Positions 7,644 through 16,505 are shown, counted from the stretch's first letter. The stretch is DNA of 35,798 nt from DSAR01 sp034437315 (GCA_034437315.1 DAOTUC010000309.1:1-35798), one strand, 5' to 3'. Notes: a model not told the origin generated them from the sequence alone. Numbers and translations: made by a program.

Positions 7644-7660
7644 AAACCTGCGGGAGGTTT
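7644..7660. repeat. Short palindromic repeat AAACCT-GCGGG-AGGTTT
   Basis: A 6-bp perfect stem around GCGGG. A near-identical copy is at 30936-30952 and a shorter variant at 30857-30871, all intergenic. Dispersed REP-like repeat. Confidence 0.55.
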
Positions 7661-7901
7661 TATCAGTATACCATTACATCGTGATTGGCGCATCCGCCAT
7701 GTGGGTAGTTTTCGGTGGACCCAGGTCTTTTTGATTCTGTGGTCGTTGTTGAGGCGGCGGAACGGAGAATGCGATCGCCTCTCTGGGCGAGCCATCTGGC
7801 GCGCCGATCACATTGATGATATTGACTTAAGCCTTATTATACCGTAAAGCGTTGTGGAGGCAATGCAATCGCGCGCAATCCTTAAAAAATTCATCAAGTG
7901 A

Positions 7902-7930
7902 TTGACAGCGCCTGGCTTTTGTTATATAAT
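7902..7930 (+). promoter_or_regulatory. Consensus sigma-70 promoter of the beta-oxidation operon
   Basis: TTGACA (7902-7907) and TATAAT (7925-7930) are separated by exactly 17 bases, a perfect match to the vegetative consensus. Such a strong promoter needs a repressor; a palindromic operator overlaps its -10 box and start site. The tetR GTG is at 7979, giving a leader of about 40 bases. Confidence 0.9.
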
Positions 7931-7951
7931 GACTAGCAGTCAGTTAATGAC
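7930..7951. promoter_or_regulatory. Putative TetR-family operator
   Basis: TGACT-AGC-AGTCA (7930-7942) is a perfect inverted repeat; it overlaps a second one, GTCA-GTTAA-TGAC (7939-7951). Both begin at the last base of the -10 box and cover the start site, so binding would block RNA polymerase. Palindromes built on TGACT/AGTCA or similar are common for fatty-acid-responsive TetR regulators. That the TetR gene just downstream binds here is inference. Confidence 0.65.
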
Positions 7952-7978
7952 CGCGAGTTATTTGGAGAAGGGGACTCG

Positions 7979-8614
7979 GTGACGACCAGGGCGCGTCGTA
8001 AGCGAGAAAAAGAAAAGCGACGACAGGCAATCCTTCAAGCGGCCCACGATGTGTTCTTCGAGAAGGGTTTTAGCGCGACCGTGGATGACGTCGCCGATCA
8101 AGCTGAGGTCAGCAAGGGCACCGTCTATCTGTATTTTGAGAGCAAGGAGACCATCCTTGCTCTTTTGCTTTTGAGGGGCCTGCGAGAGCTTGTGACGTCT
8201 TTAGAACGCGCTTATGCCCCCCAGGCGGATATCCTGGCCGAGGAGCGATTGCGCCGCTTGAGCCAGGCTTATTTGCAATTCTTCGAGGTAGAGCCGACTT
8301 ATTTTCGTCTGTTGATGGCGACCGATCGAGGTAGGTTTCAGGAGTCGGTCGAACCGGAGGTATACGAACGGGTGTTGGCGGTCAGCGGCGAGGGATTGGA
8401 GTGGGTGGTGCGGGCGGTCGAGCAGGGCATCCGCGACGGTGTTTTTGTTTGCGACGACGCCCGGGCGGCCGCCAGTATTTTATGGGCGACGATGAACGGG
8501 GTGTTGGAATTGATGGACCATCCGCTGCGACGCGAGATGGTCGGTGTGGAACGGGAGGCGCTGTGTCAGGCGGCCTTGGAGACAATCATCCGAGGCTTCC
8601 AGGCGCCTTCATAG
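7979..8614 (+). CDS. TetR-family regulator, probably of fatty-acid oxidation
   Basis: A 211-residue one-component repressor. Residues ~12-58 are the TetR helix-turn-helix: RQAILQAAHDVFFEKGFSAT, then VDDVADQAEVSKGTVYLYFE. The C-terminal helical domain (from about 65) is the ligand and dimer domain. The GTG at 7979 is the only credible start (GGAG at 7964-7967, AGGGG at 7969-7973). It is first in a run of beta-oxidation genes and its promoter carries a palindromic operator, so autorepression relieved by an acyl-CoA is likely, as for FadR of Bacillus (also TetR-type). The ligand is not visible from sequence. The thiolase start lies 17 bases after its stop. Confidence 0.9.
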   Translation: MTTRARRKREKEKRRQAILQAAHDVFFEKGFSATVDDVADQAEVSKGTVYLYFESKETILALLLLRGLRELVTSLERAYAPQADILAEERLRRLSQAYLQFFEVEPTYFRLLMATDRGRFQESVEPEVYERVLAVSGEGLEWVVRAVEQGIRDGVFVCDDARAAASILWATMNGVLELMDHPLRREMVGVEREALCQAALETIIRGFQAPS

Positions 8615-8631
8615 CTAATAGAGGAGGCGAA

Positions 8632-9837
<1,206 letters not shown>

Positions 9838-9850
9838 GAGGGAGGAAAAC

Positions 9851-11074
9851 GTGTATATTTTCAAAGCAGGTGTAGTAGGCGCAGGGACGATGGGCGGGGA
9901 AATCGCCCAGGTCATCACCTATTCCGGCCTGCCGGTGGTGATGAAGGATATTGATCAGGAGATGCTGGATCTGGGGATGGAGAAGATTCGTTCCATCTAC
10001 CAGCGCCGGGTGGATAAGGGCAAGATGAGCGCCAGCGATATGCAATCGAAGCTGGACCTGGTGACGCCGACGCTGACATACGACGAGTTCGAGGACGTGG
10101 ACATCGTCATCGAAGCGGTGCCGGAGAAGATGGCGATCAAGCAGGCGGTGTTGAAGGAATTGGAGGAGGCCTGCCCCGAACAGACGATCTTCGCCAGCAA
10201 CACCTCCGCCCTCTCAATCTCGGAGATGGGGGCGGCGACGGACAAGCCTCACAAGATGATCGGCATGCACTTCTTCAACCCGGCCCACGTGATGAAACTG
10301 GTCGAGGTCATCCCCGGCCTCGATACCGGGCAAGAGACCATTGATGATGTGGTCATGTTCACCGAGAGCTTGCGCAAGATACCGGTGGTGGTCAGGGAAT
10401 GTCCCGGTTTCCTGGTTAACCGGCTCTTGATGCCCTACCTCAACGAGGCGACCAAGGCGCTGGAGGAAGGGGCGGCGACTGCCCCCGAGATCGACCAGGC
10501 TGTGACGGCGTGGGGCATGCCGATGGGGCCGTTCACGCTGATGGATATGTTGGGGATTGACGTGTGCGGTCACGTCGGTGAGTATCTGTACGAGGAGTAC
10601 GGCGAGCGTATGGTTCCCGCCAAGCTGTTCTTCAAGCTGCTGGAGGCAGGCCGGCTGGGCGAGAAATCGGGCGCGGGGTTCTACGATCACCCCGGCGGCG
10701 AATCCGCCCAGGTCAACGAGATGATTGAGGAACTTCAGGCCGCGGGCGACGTGCCGACCGGCACGCCCTTCAGCGCGGAACGGCTCATGTTCCCGCTGAT
10801 CAACGAGGCGGCCCTGTGCGTCCAGGAAAACATCGCCAGCCTCACCGACATCGATATGTCGATGGTCGCCGGCACCGGTATGACCTACGAGGGAGAGCGC
10901 GTCGGCCCGCTGGTCATCGCCGATAAAATCGGCCTGGACGTCGTTTTGGAAACGTTACAGGAATTGCAAGAGGCATTAGGGCCGCGCTTCCGTCCTGCCC
11001 GCCCGATCAAGTTGCGCGTCCGCGCCGGGCACCTGGGAGAGAAGACAGGGCGTGGATTCCACGAACACACGTAG
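9851..11074 (+). CDS. 3-Hydroxyacyl-CoA dehydrogenase
   Basis: Oxidises (S)-3-hydroxyacyl-CoA with NAD+. The N-terminal Rossmann domain has the dinucleotide motif VVGAGTMGGEIAQ (Gly10, Gly12, Gly15), then SNTSALSIS and the catalytic His in GMHFFNPAHVMKLVEVI. Two C-terminal 3HCDH domains follow: the first with PGFLVNRLLMPYLNEA and GPFTLMDMLGID, the second from about residue 310 (LMFPLINEAALCVQE...). At 407 residues it is longer than single-C-domain enzymes (~285) and resembles the dehydrogenase half of FadB/FadJ without the hydratase. The GTG at 9851 follows GGAGGAAAA. A separate hydratase gene comes next. Confidence 0.93.
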   Translation: MYIFKAGVVGAGTMGGEIAQVITYSGLPVVMKDIDQEMLDLGMEKIRSIYQRRVDKGKMSASDMQSKLDLVTPTLTYDEFEDVDIVIEAVPEKMAIKQAVLKELEEACPEQTIFASNTSALSISEMGAATDKPHKMIGMHFFNPAHVMKLVEVIPGLDTGQETIDDVVMFTESLRKIPVVVRECPGFLVNRLLMPYLNEATKALEEGAATAPEIDQAVTAWGMPMGPFTLMDMLGIDVCGHVGEYLYEEYGERMVPAKLFFKLLEAGRLGEKSGAGFYDHPGGESAQVNEMIEELQAAGDVPTGTPFSAERLMFPLINEAALCVQENIASLTDIDMSMVAGTGMTYEGERVGPLVIADKIGLDVVLETLQELQEALGPRFRPARPIKLRVRAGHLGEKTGRGFHEHT

Positions 11075-11120
11075 GCGATAGAGTGCTTTACCAGCAAACA
11101 CCAGCATAGGAGGAAAAATT

Positions 11121-11921
11121 ATGGCTGAATGGCAATATGTTCGGACGGAAGTCGAGGACCAGATCGCAGTGCTGACCATCGATCATCCGCCGGTCAATTC
11201 GTTTAACGCCCAGGTGATGACGGAGTTGGGCGAGGCGATGGATGATCTGTTGGCGGACGACGAGGTCAAAGCAATCATCATCACAGGCGGGGGCTCAAAC
11301 GCCTTCGTGGCCGGGGCGGATATCCCAGAGATCAAGTCGCTGTTGGAGGATCCCGGTGAGGCGTACGACGCCGCCCGTGAGTTCCTGGAACGGGGGCAGG
11401 GAACGTTCCTCAAGATCGAGCAAGCGGATAAACCGGTCATCGCCGCCATCAACGGCTTTTGCCTGGGCGGCGGGCTGGAACTGGCGATGTCTTGCCACGT
11501 GCGCATTTGCTCCGACCGGGCGCGCCTGGGCCAGCCGGAGATTAACCTGGGCCTCATCCCAGGGTGGGGCGGCACACAGCGCTTGACGCGCATCGTAGGC
11601 AAGGGGAAAGCGGCCGAGATGATCCTCACCGGCGATATGATCACCGCTCAAGAGGCCTACCGGCTGAACCTGGTCAACAAAGTGGCGCCCTCTGGCGCAG
11701 TGCTCAAAGAGGCACGAGGGCTGGCCCGCAAGATCGCGTCCAAGTCGAAGCTGCCCGTCGCCGCTGCGTTGAGAGCCATGACCGACGGGGTCAAGGTGAC
11801 CATTGAGGAAGGCCTCAAGATCGAGTTGGAGCAATTCGTGGGCCTGGCCGATACAGAGGACATCCGGGAAGGCGTCAGCGCGTTCCTGGAGAAGCGACAA
11901 CCAGAGTTTAAGGATCAATAG
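11121..11921 (+). CDS. Enoyl-CoA hydratase
   Basis: Crotonase-family enzyme of 266 residues hydrating trans-2-enoyl-CoA. The oxyanion-hole segments are NAFVAGADIPEI and INGFCLGGGLELAMSC. Both catalytic glutamates of true hydratases appear to be kept: QPEINLGLIPG and KGKAAEMILTGD. Isomerases and other crotonases often lose one, so hydratase is the best call. The ATG at 11121 follows AGGAGG. It lies 46 bases after the dehydrogenase and would supply its substrate. Confidence 0.93.
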   Translation: MAEWQYVRTEVEDQIAVLTIDHPPVNSFNAQVMTELGEAMDDLLADDEVKAIIITGGGSNAFVAGADIPEIKSLLEDPGEAYDAAREFLERGQGTFLKIEQADKPVIAAINGFCLGGGLELAMSCHVRICSDRARLGQPEINLGLIPGWGGTQRLTRIVGKGKAAEMILTGDMITAQEAYRLNLVNKVAPSGAVLKEARGLARKIASKSKLPVAAALRAMTDGVKVTIEEGLKIELEQFVGLADTEDIREGVSAFLEKRQPEFKDQ

Positions 11922-11923
11922 GC

Positions 11924-11983
11924 TTGGTAAACTGGTCGATTGGTAGACCGGTAGGCTGATAGATCGGCAGACCGGTTTACCAA
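11924..11983 (+). repeat. Intercistronic hairpin repeat
   Basis: TTGGTAAACTGGTC (11924-11937) pairs with GACCGGTTTACCAA (11970-11983), 14 bp with one G-U pair. The loop itself contains TAGACCGGTAG-type palindromes. There is no T-run, so it is not a classical terminator. Similar TAGACCGGT palindromes lie in the next gap at 13167. It may alter mRNA stability between the hydratase and dehydrogenase genes. Confidence 0.6.
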
Positions 11984-12005
11984 TTTACCAGTACAGGAGG
12001 TGCTT

Positions 12006-13169
12006 ATGGACTTCGCGTTTAGTGAAGAACAGGAAATGTTCCTGGCGATGTTCCGGGATTTCTCGACGAAAGAGGTGGCGCCTCAGGCGGAGGAGCTAGA
12101 CCACGAGGAGGCGTTGCCGCTGGACGCGCTGCGCAAGGCGGCTCAACAGGGTTTCCTGGGCGCGACGTTGCCGGAGGACTACTTCGGGGCTGAGTTGGAT
12201 TACCTGAGCTACGTTTTGCTCATTGAGACGCTGGCGGCCGATTCGGTGTCGATGGCGGTGACGCTGGCGACTCACGTCAGTCTGGTTGCGATGAGTATTC
12301 TGGCGCACGGCGACGAGGCGCAGAAGGAAGCGTGGCTCCCGGCGATGTCCGCCGGCGAGGCGATAGGCGCTTTCGCCCTGACCGAAGCAGACGCCGGAAG
12401 CGACGCCGTTTACCAGGGTGGGCCCGGATGGCAGACGCGGGCGACGCCGGAGGGCGACGAGGTGATTTTAGACGGCGTCAAATCCTGGGTGGCTAACGGC
12501 GAGATCGCCGGCCTCTTCCTGGTCTTCGCCCAGGGGCCGGAGGGAGGCGATGCTTTTCTCGTGCCGGCGGACGCCCCCGGCCTGACGGTTGGGTATCGTG
12601 AGCCGACCTTGGGGCTGCGCAGCGCGGCTTTCAATCGCCTCTACCTGGAGGGATGTCGCGTGCCGGCGGCGAACCGGCTGGGCGCGCCCGGCGATGGGGC
12701 CGAGATCGCCCGCCGGGCCCAGGATCGCATGGCGGTCGCGTTGGGTGGAGCGGGGTTGGGCGCAGCGTCCAATGCGCTGGAGGTGGCGAGCCAATTCGCT
12801 GTCGAACGGGTGCAGTTTGGCGTGCCTATCGCCGAAAAACAGGCGATACAGCGTTACGTGGCTGAGGCGTTGACCCAGGTGGAGGCGTTGCGCTACCTGG
12901 TCTATCACGCCGCGTGGGCGCTCGAGCAAGGGAATCCGGTATCCCGCGACGCCTCGGTGCTCAAGACCTTCGCCGCCCGCGTCGCCCACAGCGTGATCAA
13001 CCAGATGTTACAGGTTATGGGCGGCTACGGTTATATGGAGGATTACCCGATGGCGCGTAAGTACCGCGACGCGCGAGCGTTGGGCATTATCGGCGGCCCC
13101 ACAGAGGTGCATCACGTGCGTATTGCACAGGATGTCTTCTCCAAATGGGACGTCGAAATCGCGCCATAG
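12006..13169 (+). CDS. Acyl-CoA dehydrogenase, first copy, catalytic Glu replaced
   Basis: A 387-residue flavoprotein of the acyl-CoA dehydrogenase fold: N-terminal helices, the FAD-contact AFALTEADAGSDA in the middle beta domain, and the C-terminal four-helix part with VERVQFGVPIAEKQAIQ and MGGYGYMEDYPMARKYRDAR. In ungapped alignment with the next gene, the base Glu of the FEGT motif corresponds to Gly363 (IIGGPTEV). The alternative Glu position of isovaleryl/long-chain enzymes is not clearly filled either; Asp240-Arg241 is two residues out of register. It may need a partner subunit, use another base, or have lost activity. The ATG at 12006 has AGGAGG five bases upstream. Confidence 0.9.
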   Translation: MDFAFSEEQEMFLAMFRDFSTKEVAPQAEELDHEEALPLDALRKAAQQGFLGATLPEDYFGAELDYLSYVLLIETLAADSVSMAVTLATHVSLVAMSILAHGDEAQKEAWLPAMSAGEAIGAFALTEADAGSDAVYQGGPGWQTRATPEGDEVILDGVKSWVANGEIAGLFLVFAQGPEGGDAFLVPADAPGLTVGYREPTLGLRSAAFNRLYLEGCRVPAANRLGAPGDGAEIARRAQDRMAVALGGAGLGAASNALEVASQFAVERVQFGVPIAEKQAIQRYVAEALTQVEALRYLVYHAAWALEQGNPVSRDASVLKTFAARVAHSVINQMLQVMGGYGYMEDYPMARKYRDARALGIIGGPTEVHHVRIAQDVFSKWDVEIAP

Positions 13170-13185
13170 ACCGGTCTACCGGTAG
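13167..13185. repeat. Overlapping palindromes at a stop codon
   Basis: TAGACCGGTCTA (13167-13178) begins with the TAG stop of the preceding gene and overlaps the palindrome CTACCGGTAG (13176-13185). It relates to the TAGACCGGTAG sequences at 11942-11955. Intercistronic repeat of unknown role. Confidence 0.5.
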
Positions 13186-13221
13186 CCGATACACCGTTAG
13201 ACTGACACAGGAGGTGGACAA

Positions 13222-14388
13222 GTGGATTTTTCGTTTTCTCCAGAGCATCAAGCCTTGCGGCGGATGATCCGGGAGTTTGCGGAGCAAGAGATCGCGCCCA
13301 TCGCGGCCGAGATCGACCGGGAGCACCGGGTCCCGATGGCGGTGATGCAGAAACTCGGTGAAATCGGTTTATTAGGCGTCTGTTTCCCGCAGAAATACGG
13401 CGGGATGGGCGCTGGCGAGACCGGCTATTGTATCTTGATGGAGGAGCTAGGGCGCGTCTGCACCTCGACGGCGACCAACGTCGGCGCGCACATCGGCATC
13501 GGCGCGATGGTGATCCACCTGGATGGCACCGAGGCGCAGAAGCAGAAATACCTGGTCCCCCTGGCCCGGGGCGAGAAGTTCGCCGCCTTCGGGCTGACTG
13601 AGGCGAACGCCGGTTCCGACGCGGCGGCCGTCCGCACCCGCGCCGTGCGCGAGGGGGATTCCTGGATCCTGGACGGCGGCAAGGTCTATATCACCAATGG
13701 TGGTTACGCCGACGTCATCACCGTGATGGCAGTGACCGATCCGACGTTGGGCGCTCGGGGCGGCATCACCGCCTTCATCGTCGAGAGCGATTGGGAGGGA
13801 TTCTCCGTAGCGCGTGAAGAGGATAAGATGGGCATCCGGGGCACCAGCACGGCCGAGTTGGTTTTCGAGGAACTGCGCGTGCCCCACGAAAATGTGCTGG
13901 GCAAGGTCGGAGAGGGCTTTATCCCCTTCATGAAATCGCTCGATATGGGCCGCTTGACGTTGGGAGCGGCCGGTCTGGGCGGCGCCCAGGGCGCGCTGGA
14001 TGCGGCCGTCCGTTGGGCCAGGACGCGCCAGCAGTTCGGAACCGAGTTGGCCCACAAGCAATCGGTGCAGTGGATGATCGCCGACGTAGCGACCGAGATC
14101 GAGGCCCTGCGCAGCCTGGTCTACCGCGTGGCCTGGATGGTCGATACGGAGCAACCCTTCACCCAGTTGGCGGCGATGGCCAAGATGTACGGTTCAGAGG
14201 TGGCCTCGCGGGCGATCAATATGGCGCTTCAGATTCACGGGGGCTTGGGCCTTACGCGGGATTTCCCGATCGAGCGAAATTTCCGTGACGCGCGCATCGC
14301 CGAGATTTTCGAGGGCACCAACGAGATCCAGCGCATCGTCATCGCCAGCAACATCTTCCGCGAACACGGCGTTCGGATTCGACCATGA
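13222..14388 (+). CDS. Acyl-CoA dehydrogenase, second copy, canonical
   Basis: This 388-residue enzyme makes the alpha,beta double bond of acyl-CoA, passing electrons from FAD to ETF. It shows AAFGLTEANAGSDAAAV and KVYITNGGYADV (FAD/substrate region), RQQFGTELAHKQSVQWM, LQIHGGLGLTRDFPIERNFR and the catalytic motif IFEGTNEIQRIVIA with its base Glu. It resembles short-chain/butyryl-CoA-type enzymes. The GTG at 13222 follows AGGAGG. Directly after the divergent copy, it is either the working dehydrogenase of the pair or the active subunit of a mixed complex. etfB starts 25 bases downstream. Confidence 0.93.
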   Translation: MDFSFSPEHQALRRMIREFAEQEIAPIAAEIDREHRVPMAVMQKLGEIGLLGVCFPQKYGGMGAGETGYCILMEELGRVCTSTATNVGAHIGIGAMVIHLDGTEAQKQKYLVPLARGEKFAAFGLTEANAGSDAAAVRTRAVREGDSWILDGGKVYITNGGYADVITVMAVTDPTLGARGGITAFIVESDWEGFSVAREEDKMGIRGTSTAELVFEELRVPHENVLGKVGEGFIPFMKSLDMGRLTLGAAGLGGAQGALDAAVRWARTRQQFGTELAHKQSVQWMIADVATEIEALRSLVYRVAWMVDTEQPFTQLAAMAKMYGSEVASRAINMALQIHGGLGLTRDFPIERNFRDARIAEIFEGTNEIQRIVIASNIFREHGVRIRP

Positions 14389-14413
14389 TTGTGACATGGA
14401 CAAGGAGGATATT

Positions 14414-15226
14414 ATGCGTGTAGTCGTTATTCTGGGGCGCGTTCTCGATCCCGGCGGCATCGTCGTCAACCGGCGGCGGGGGCGCATCTTCGTCAACCGA
14501 GAGACGTACGTCCTCCAGCCGGCCGACGCCAGCGCCTTGGAGGCGGCGTTGCGGATCAAGGACAATGGGGACGAGGGAGAGATCGAGGTCGTCGCGCTCC
14601 CCCGGGGGCCGTTGCCCGATGATGACGTGCTCCGCCAGGCGCTGGCGCTCGGCGTCGATCGGGCGATTTACCTGACAGGGGAGCATTTCGATGGTGCGGA
14701 TGATGCGGTGATGGCCCGTCTTTTGACCGCGGCGGTGGAGCGCCTGGGCGGCGCCGACCTGGCGCTGATCGGCGCGACGACCATGGATGCCGGCCAGGGA
14801 CAGCTAGGCCCCCGTTTGGCCGAGGCGCTGGATTGGCCGCAGATGTTGGGCGCGTGGCAGGTGATGGTCGATGATGGCTCGGCGCGGGCGGTTCTCTCAG
14901 GTGAAACCGATTACGTGACCGTCGCCGCCGACCTGCCAGCCCTGGCGACCGTTTTGCCGGGCTCGCTCAAACTCCGCTATCCCGATGGTGTGCGCCTGAT
15001 CAATATCTACAAGGGCGCTGGTGAGATTGCGGAGGCTCTGGAGGCATGGGACGTGACCGAGTTGGTGGCGGCGGCGGCCCTGCAGCCGCTTTTGGAAGAG
15101 CGAGGGCGGGATTTCCCGCCGGAGCGCGAGCTGGGGACGCGTGTTGACGGCGCGCTGGCAGAGAAAGCGCAAACGATAGTAGAGGCGTTGCGTCAGCATG
15201 GGCCCCGCCAGGTGAGGAGGACGTGA
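14414..15226 (+). CDS. etfB: Electron transfer flavoprotein beta subunit
   Basis: ETF-beta-like, 270 residues, carrying AMP in known ETFs and taking electrons from acyl-CoA dehydrogenases. The N-terminus MRVVVILGRVLDPGG matches the family's first strand; NRETYVLQPADASALEAALRI resembles the usual N-x-x-D-x-x-A-L-E-A-A pattern, and GATTMDAGQGQLGPRLAEAL the family signature region. The ATG at 14414 is chosen over earlier in-frame codons because AAGGAGG (14402-14408) precedes it. The C-terminal ~40 residues after VTELVAA are poorly typical. It overlaps etfA at the TGATG junction, implying translational coupling. Confidence 0.85.
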   Translation: MRVVVILGRVLDPGGIVVNRRRGRIFVNRETYVLQPADASALEAALRIKDNGDEGEIEVVALPRGPLPDDDVLRQALALGVDRAIYLTGEHFDGADDAVMARLLTAAVERLGGADLALIGATTMDAGQGQLGPRLAEALDWPQMLGAWQVMVDDGSARAVLSGETDYVTVAADLPALATVLPGSLKLRYPDGVRLINIYKGAGEIAEALEAWDVTELVAAAALQPLLEERGRDFPPERELGTRVDGALAEKAQTIVEALRQHGPRQVRRT

Positions 15227-16275
15227 TGGCTGAATCTTATCTCGACTTGCTGATGGCGCAACAGGACGAGCCCGCTTCCGAAGGGTCGGAGGAAGCGAGC
15301 GGCGGAGGCGGCGTCTGGATCGTGGCCGACGTGCTGGACGGCGAGATCGCCTCGGTGACGTTGGAGGCCCTTGGCGCGGCCCGCTCCCTGGCCGATTCGG
15401 TGGGGGCCTACGTCTACGGCGTGCTCCTGGGCGACGGTGTGACCGACCTGGCGCAGGTGCTATACCAGGCCGGCGCTAACGGCGTCCGCGTGGGCGACGA
15501 CGCCGCACTGGGCGAGTTCGCGGCGGCCACTTACCTGAAGGCGCTGCTCGACCTATTCGAGGCGGAGCAACCGGAGATCGTCCTCCTGGGCGCGACCGCG
15601 CAGGGCCAGGCGCTGGCGCCGCGATTGGCGCAGGCGCTGGGTGGCGGGTTGATTGAGCACGTCGTCGACGTCAGCCTGGACGAGACGACCCGGACGGTGC
15701 AGGCATCCTTCCCGATTTATGGCGGCGAGTACTTCGAGATCGCCGCCAGCAGTCCCGATGCGCGCCCGCAATTCCTGACCATCGAACCAGGGGCGTTCCC
15801 CGCGCCTTTCGTCGATCCGTACCGCGGGGGAGAACCGACGCTTCTGACGCTCGATCCACCGCCGCCGAGCGTGCGCGTTCTGGGCGCGGCGACCGATTTC
15901 GAGCCGCCGCCAGTCTCGTTAGCCAAAGCGCCCGTGATCGTGTCTGCCGGACGGCAGGCGGGCGATTTCTCGTTGGTCGAACAACTGGCGACTGCCCTGG
16001 GGGCGCATGTGGCGGGCGATCGGGGCGCGCGGGACGCCGGCTGGATCGAGGCGGGCCAGATCGTGGATGTGCGCGGCGTCGAGGTCGCGCCGGAACTTTA
16101 CGTCGCGGTCGGCGTCCGAGGCGACGCCTTTCACAACGCCGCTATAGAGGGCGCCAAGTACGTCATCGCCATCCACCCCGATCCCGACGCGCCGATTTTA
16201 TCAGCGGCCGATCTATACGTCGAGGCGGACCCGGTCGAAGTGTTGCCAATGATTCTAGAGGGCCTGAACGCCTGA
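15226..16275 (+). CDS. etfA: Electron transfer flavoprotein alpha subunit, atypical FAD site
   Basis: A 349-residue ETF-alpha homologue; its C-terminal half aligns without gaps to family members (LGAHVAGDRGARDAGW, VAPELYVAVGV, YVIAIHPDPDAPILSAADL). Several FAD-contact motifs differ: the usual GQTGK is DVRGV, and GISGAIQH is GVRGDAFH, so the Ser is Arg and the Thr is Arg. The Arg of the SRxxVDAG segment and the His are kept. An Asp/Glu/Gly-rich N-terminal extension of about 30 residues precedes the first strand. The ATG at 15226 has AGGAGG five bases upstream; a GTG three bases earlier is too close. It pairs with etfB. No ETF:quinone oxidoreductase gene is in the window. Confidence 0.85.
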   Translation: MAESYLDLLMAQQDEPASEGSEEASGGGGVWIVADVLDGEIASVTLEALGAARSLADSVGAYVYGVLLGDGVTDLAQVLYQAGANGVRVGDDAALGEFAAATYLKALLDLFEAEQPEIVLLGATAQGQALAPRLAQALGGGLIEHVVDVSLDETTRTVQASFPIYGGEYFEIAASSPDARPQFLTIEPGAFPAPFVDPYRGGEPTLLTLDPPPPSVRVLGAATDFEPPPVSLAKAPVIVSAGRQAGDFSLVEQLATALGAHVAGDRGARDAGWIEAGQIVDVRGVEVAPELYVAVGVRGDAFHNAAIEGAKYVIAIHPDPDAPILSAADLYVEADPVEVLPMILEGLNA

Positions 16276-16281
16276 TCTTGC

Positions 16282-16358
16282 GCGTGTTCGCGTGCGAACA
16301 CGCCTGTATTGAGAAGCACAGCCTTCCAGGCGTGTTATCTATCCTGGGGGGCTTTTTT
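16282..16358 (+). terminator. Operon terminator with competing hairpins
   Basis: Three hairpins overlap just after etfA. A: GCGTGTTCG (16282-16290) with CGAACACGC (16295-16303). B: AACACGCCTG (16297-16306) with CAGGCGTGTT (16327-16336). C: AGCCTTCCAGG (16320-16330) with CCTGGGGGGCT (16343-16353, two G-U pairs), followed by TTTTTT, a classical intrinsic terminator. A excludes B, and B excludes C, the logic of an attenuator. No gene follows within 250 bases, so simple operon termination is the safe call. Confidence 0.75.
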
Positions 16359-16403
16359 GTTGGAGCGCCAGCGCGCCGCTGGCATATGGCATATGTAAAG
16401 AGG

Positions 16404-16444
16404 CGGGGGTTTTGCGGGCAGTTTCACCGTCCACGAAACCCCCG
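16404..16444. other. Hairpin in the etfA-lon gap
   Basis: CGGGGGTTTTG (16404-16414) pairs with CGAAACCCCCG (16434-16444), 11 bp with one G-U pair, around a 19-base loop. The stem is followed by TTTCTA. It may be a backup terminator or a repeat. The rest of the 338-base gap holds the lon promoter and no supported gene. Confidence 0.45.
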
Positions 16445-16477
16445 TTTCTATGATTACTTGGGTGTTAACTGCGCTGG

Positions 16478-16505
16478 TTGAGCATACGGGTAATTGTGGT
16501 ACAAT
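16478..16505 (+). promoter_or_regulatory. Promoter of lon
   Basis: TTGAGC (16478-16483) and TACAAT (16500-16505) are 16 bases apart, and TGG just before the -10 box makes it an extended -10 promoter. GTTAAC palindromes flank it at 16463-16468 and 16513-16518. No CIRCE or HAIR heat-shock operator was seen. The leader would be about 100 bases. Confidence 0.6.

Noticed and set aside
7479..7847. 122-codon plus-strand frame between the PA14 gene and tetR
   Set aside because: No ribosome-binding site; overlaps the PA14 start, the half-MITE and a palindromic repeat.
16278..16481. 67-codon frame after etfA
   Set aside because: It covers the terminator hairpins and the G-rich hairpin; poor codon pattern and no start signal.
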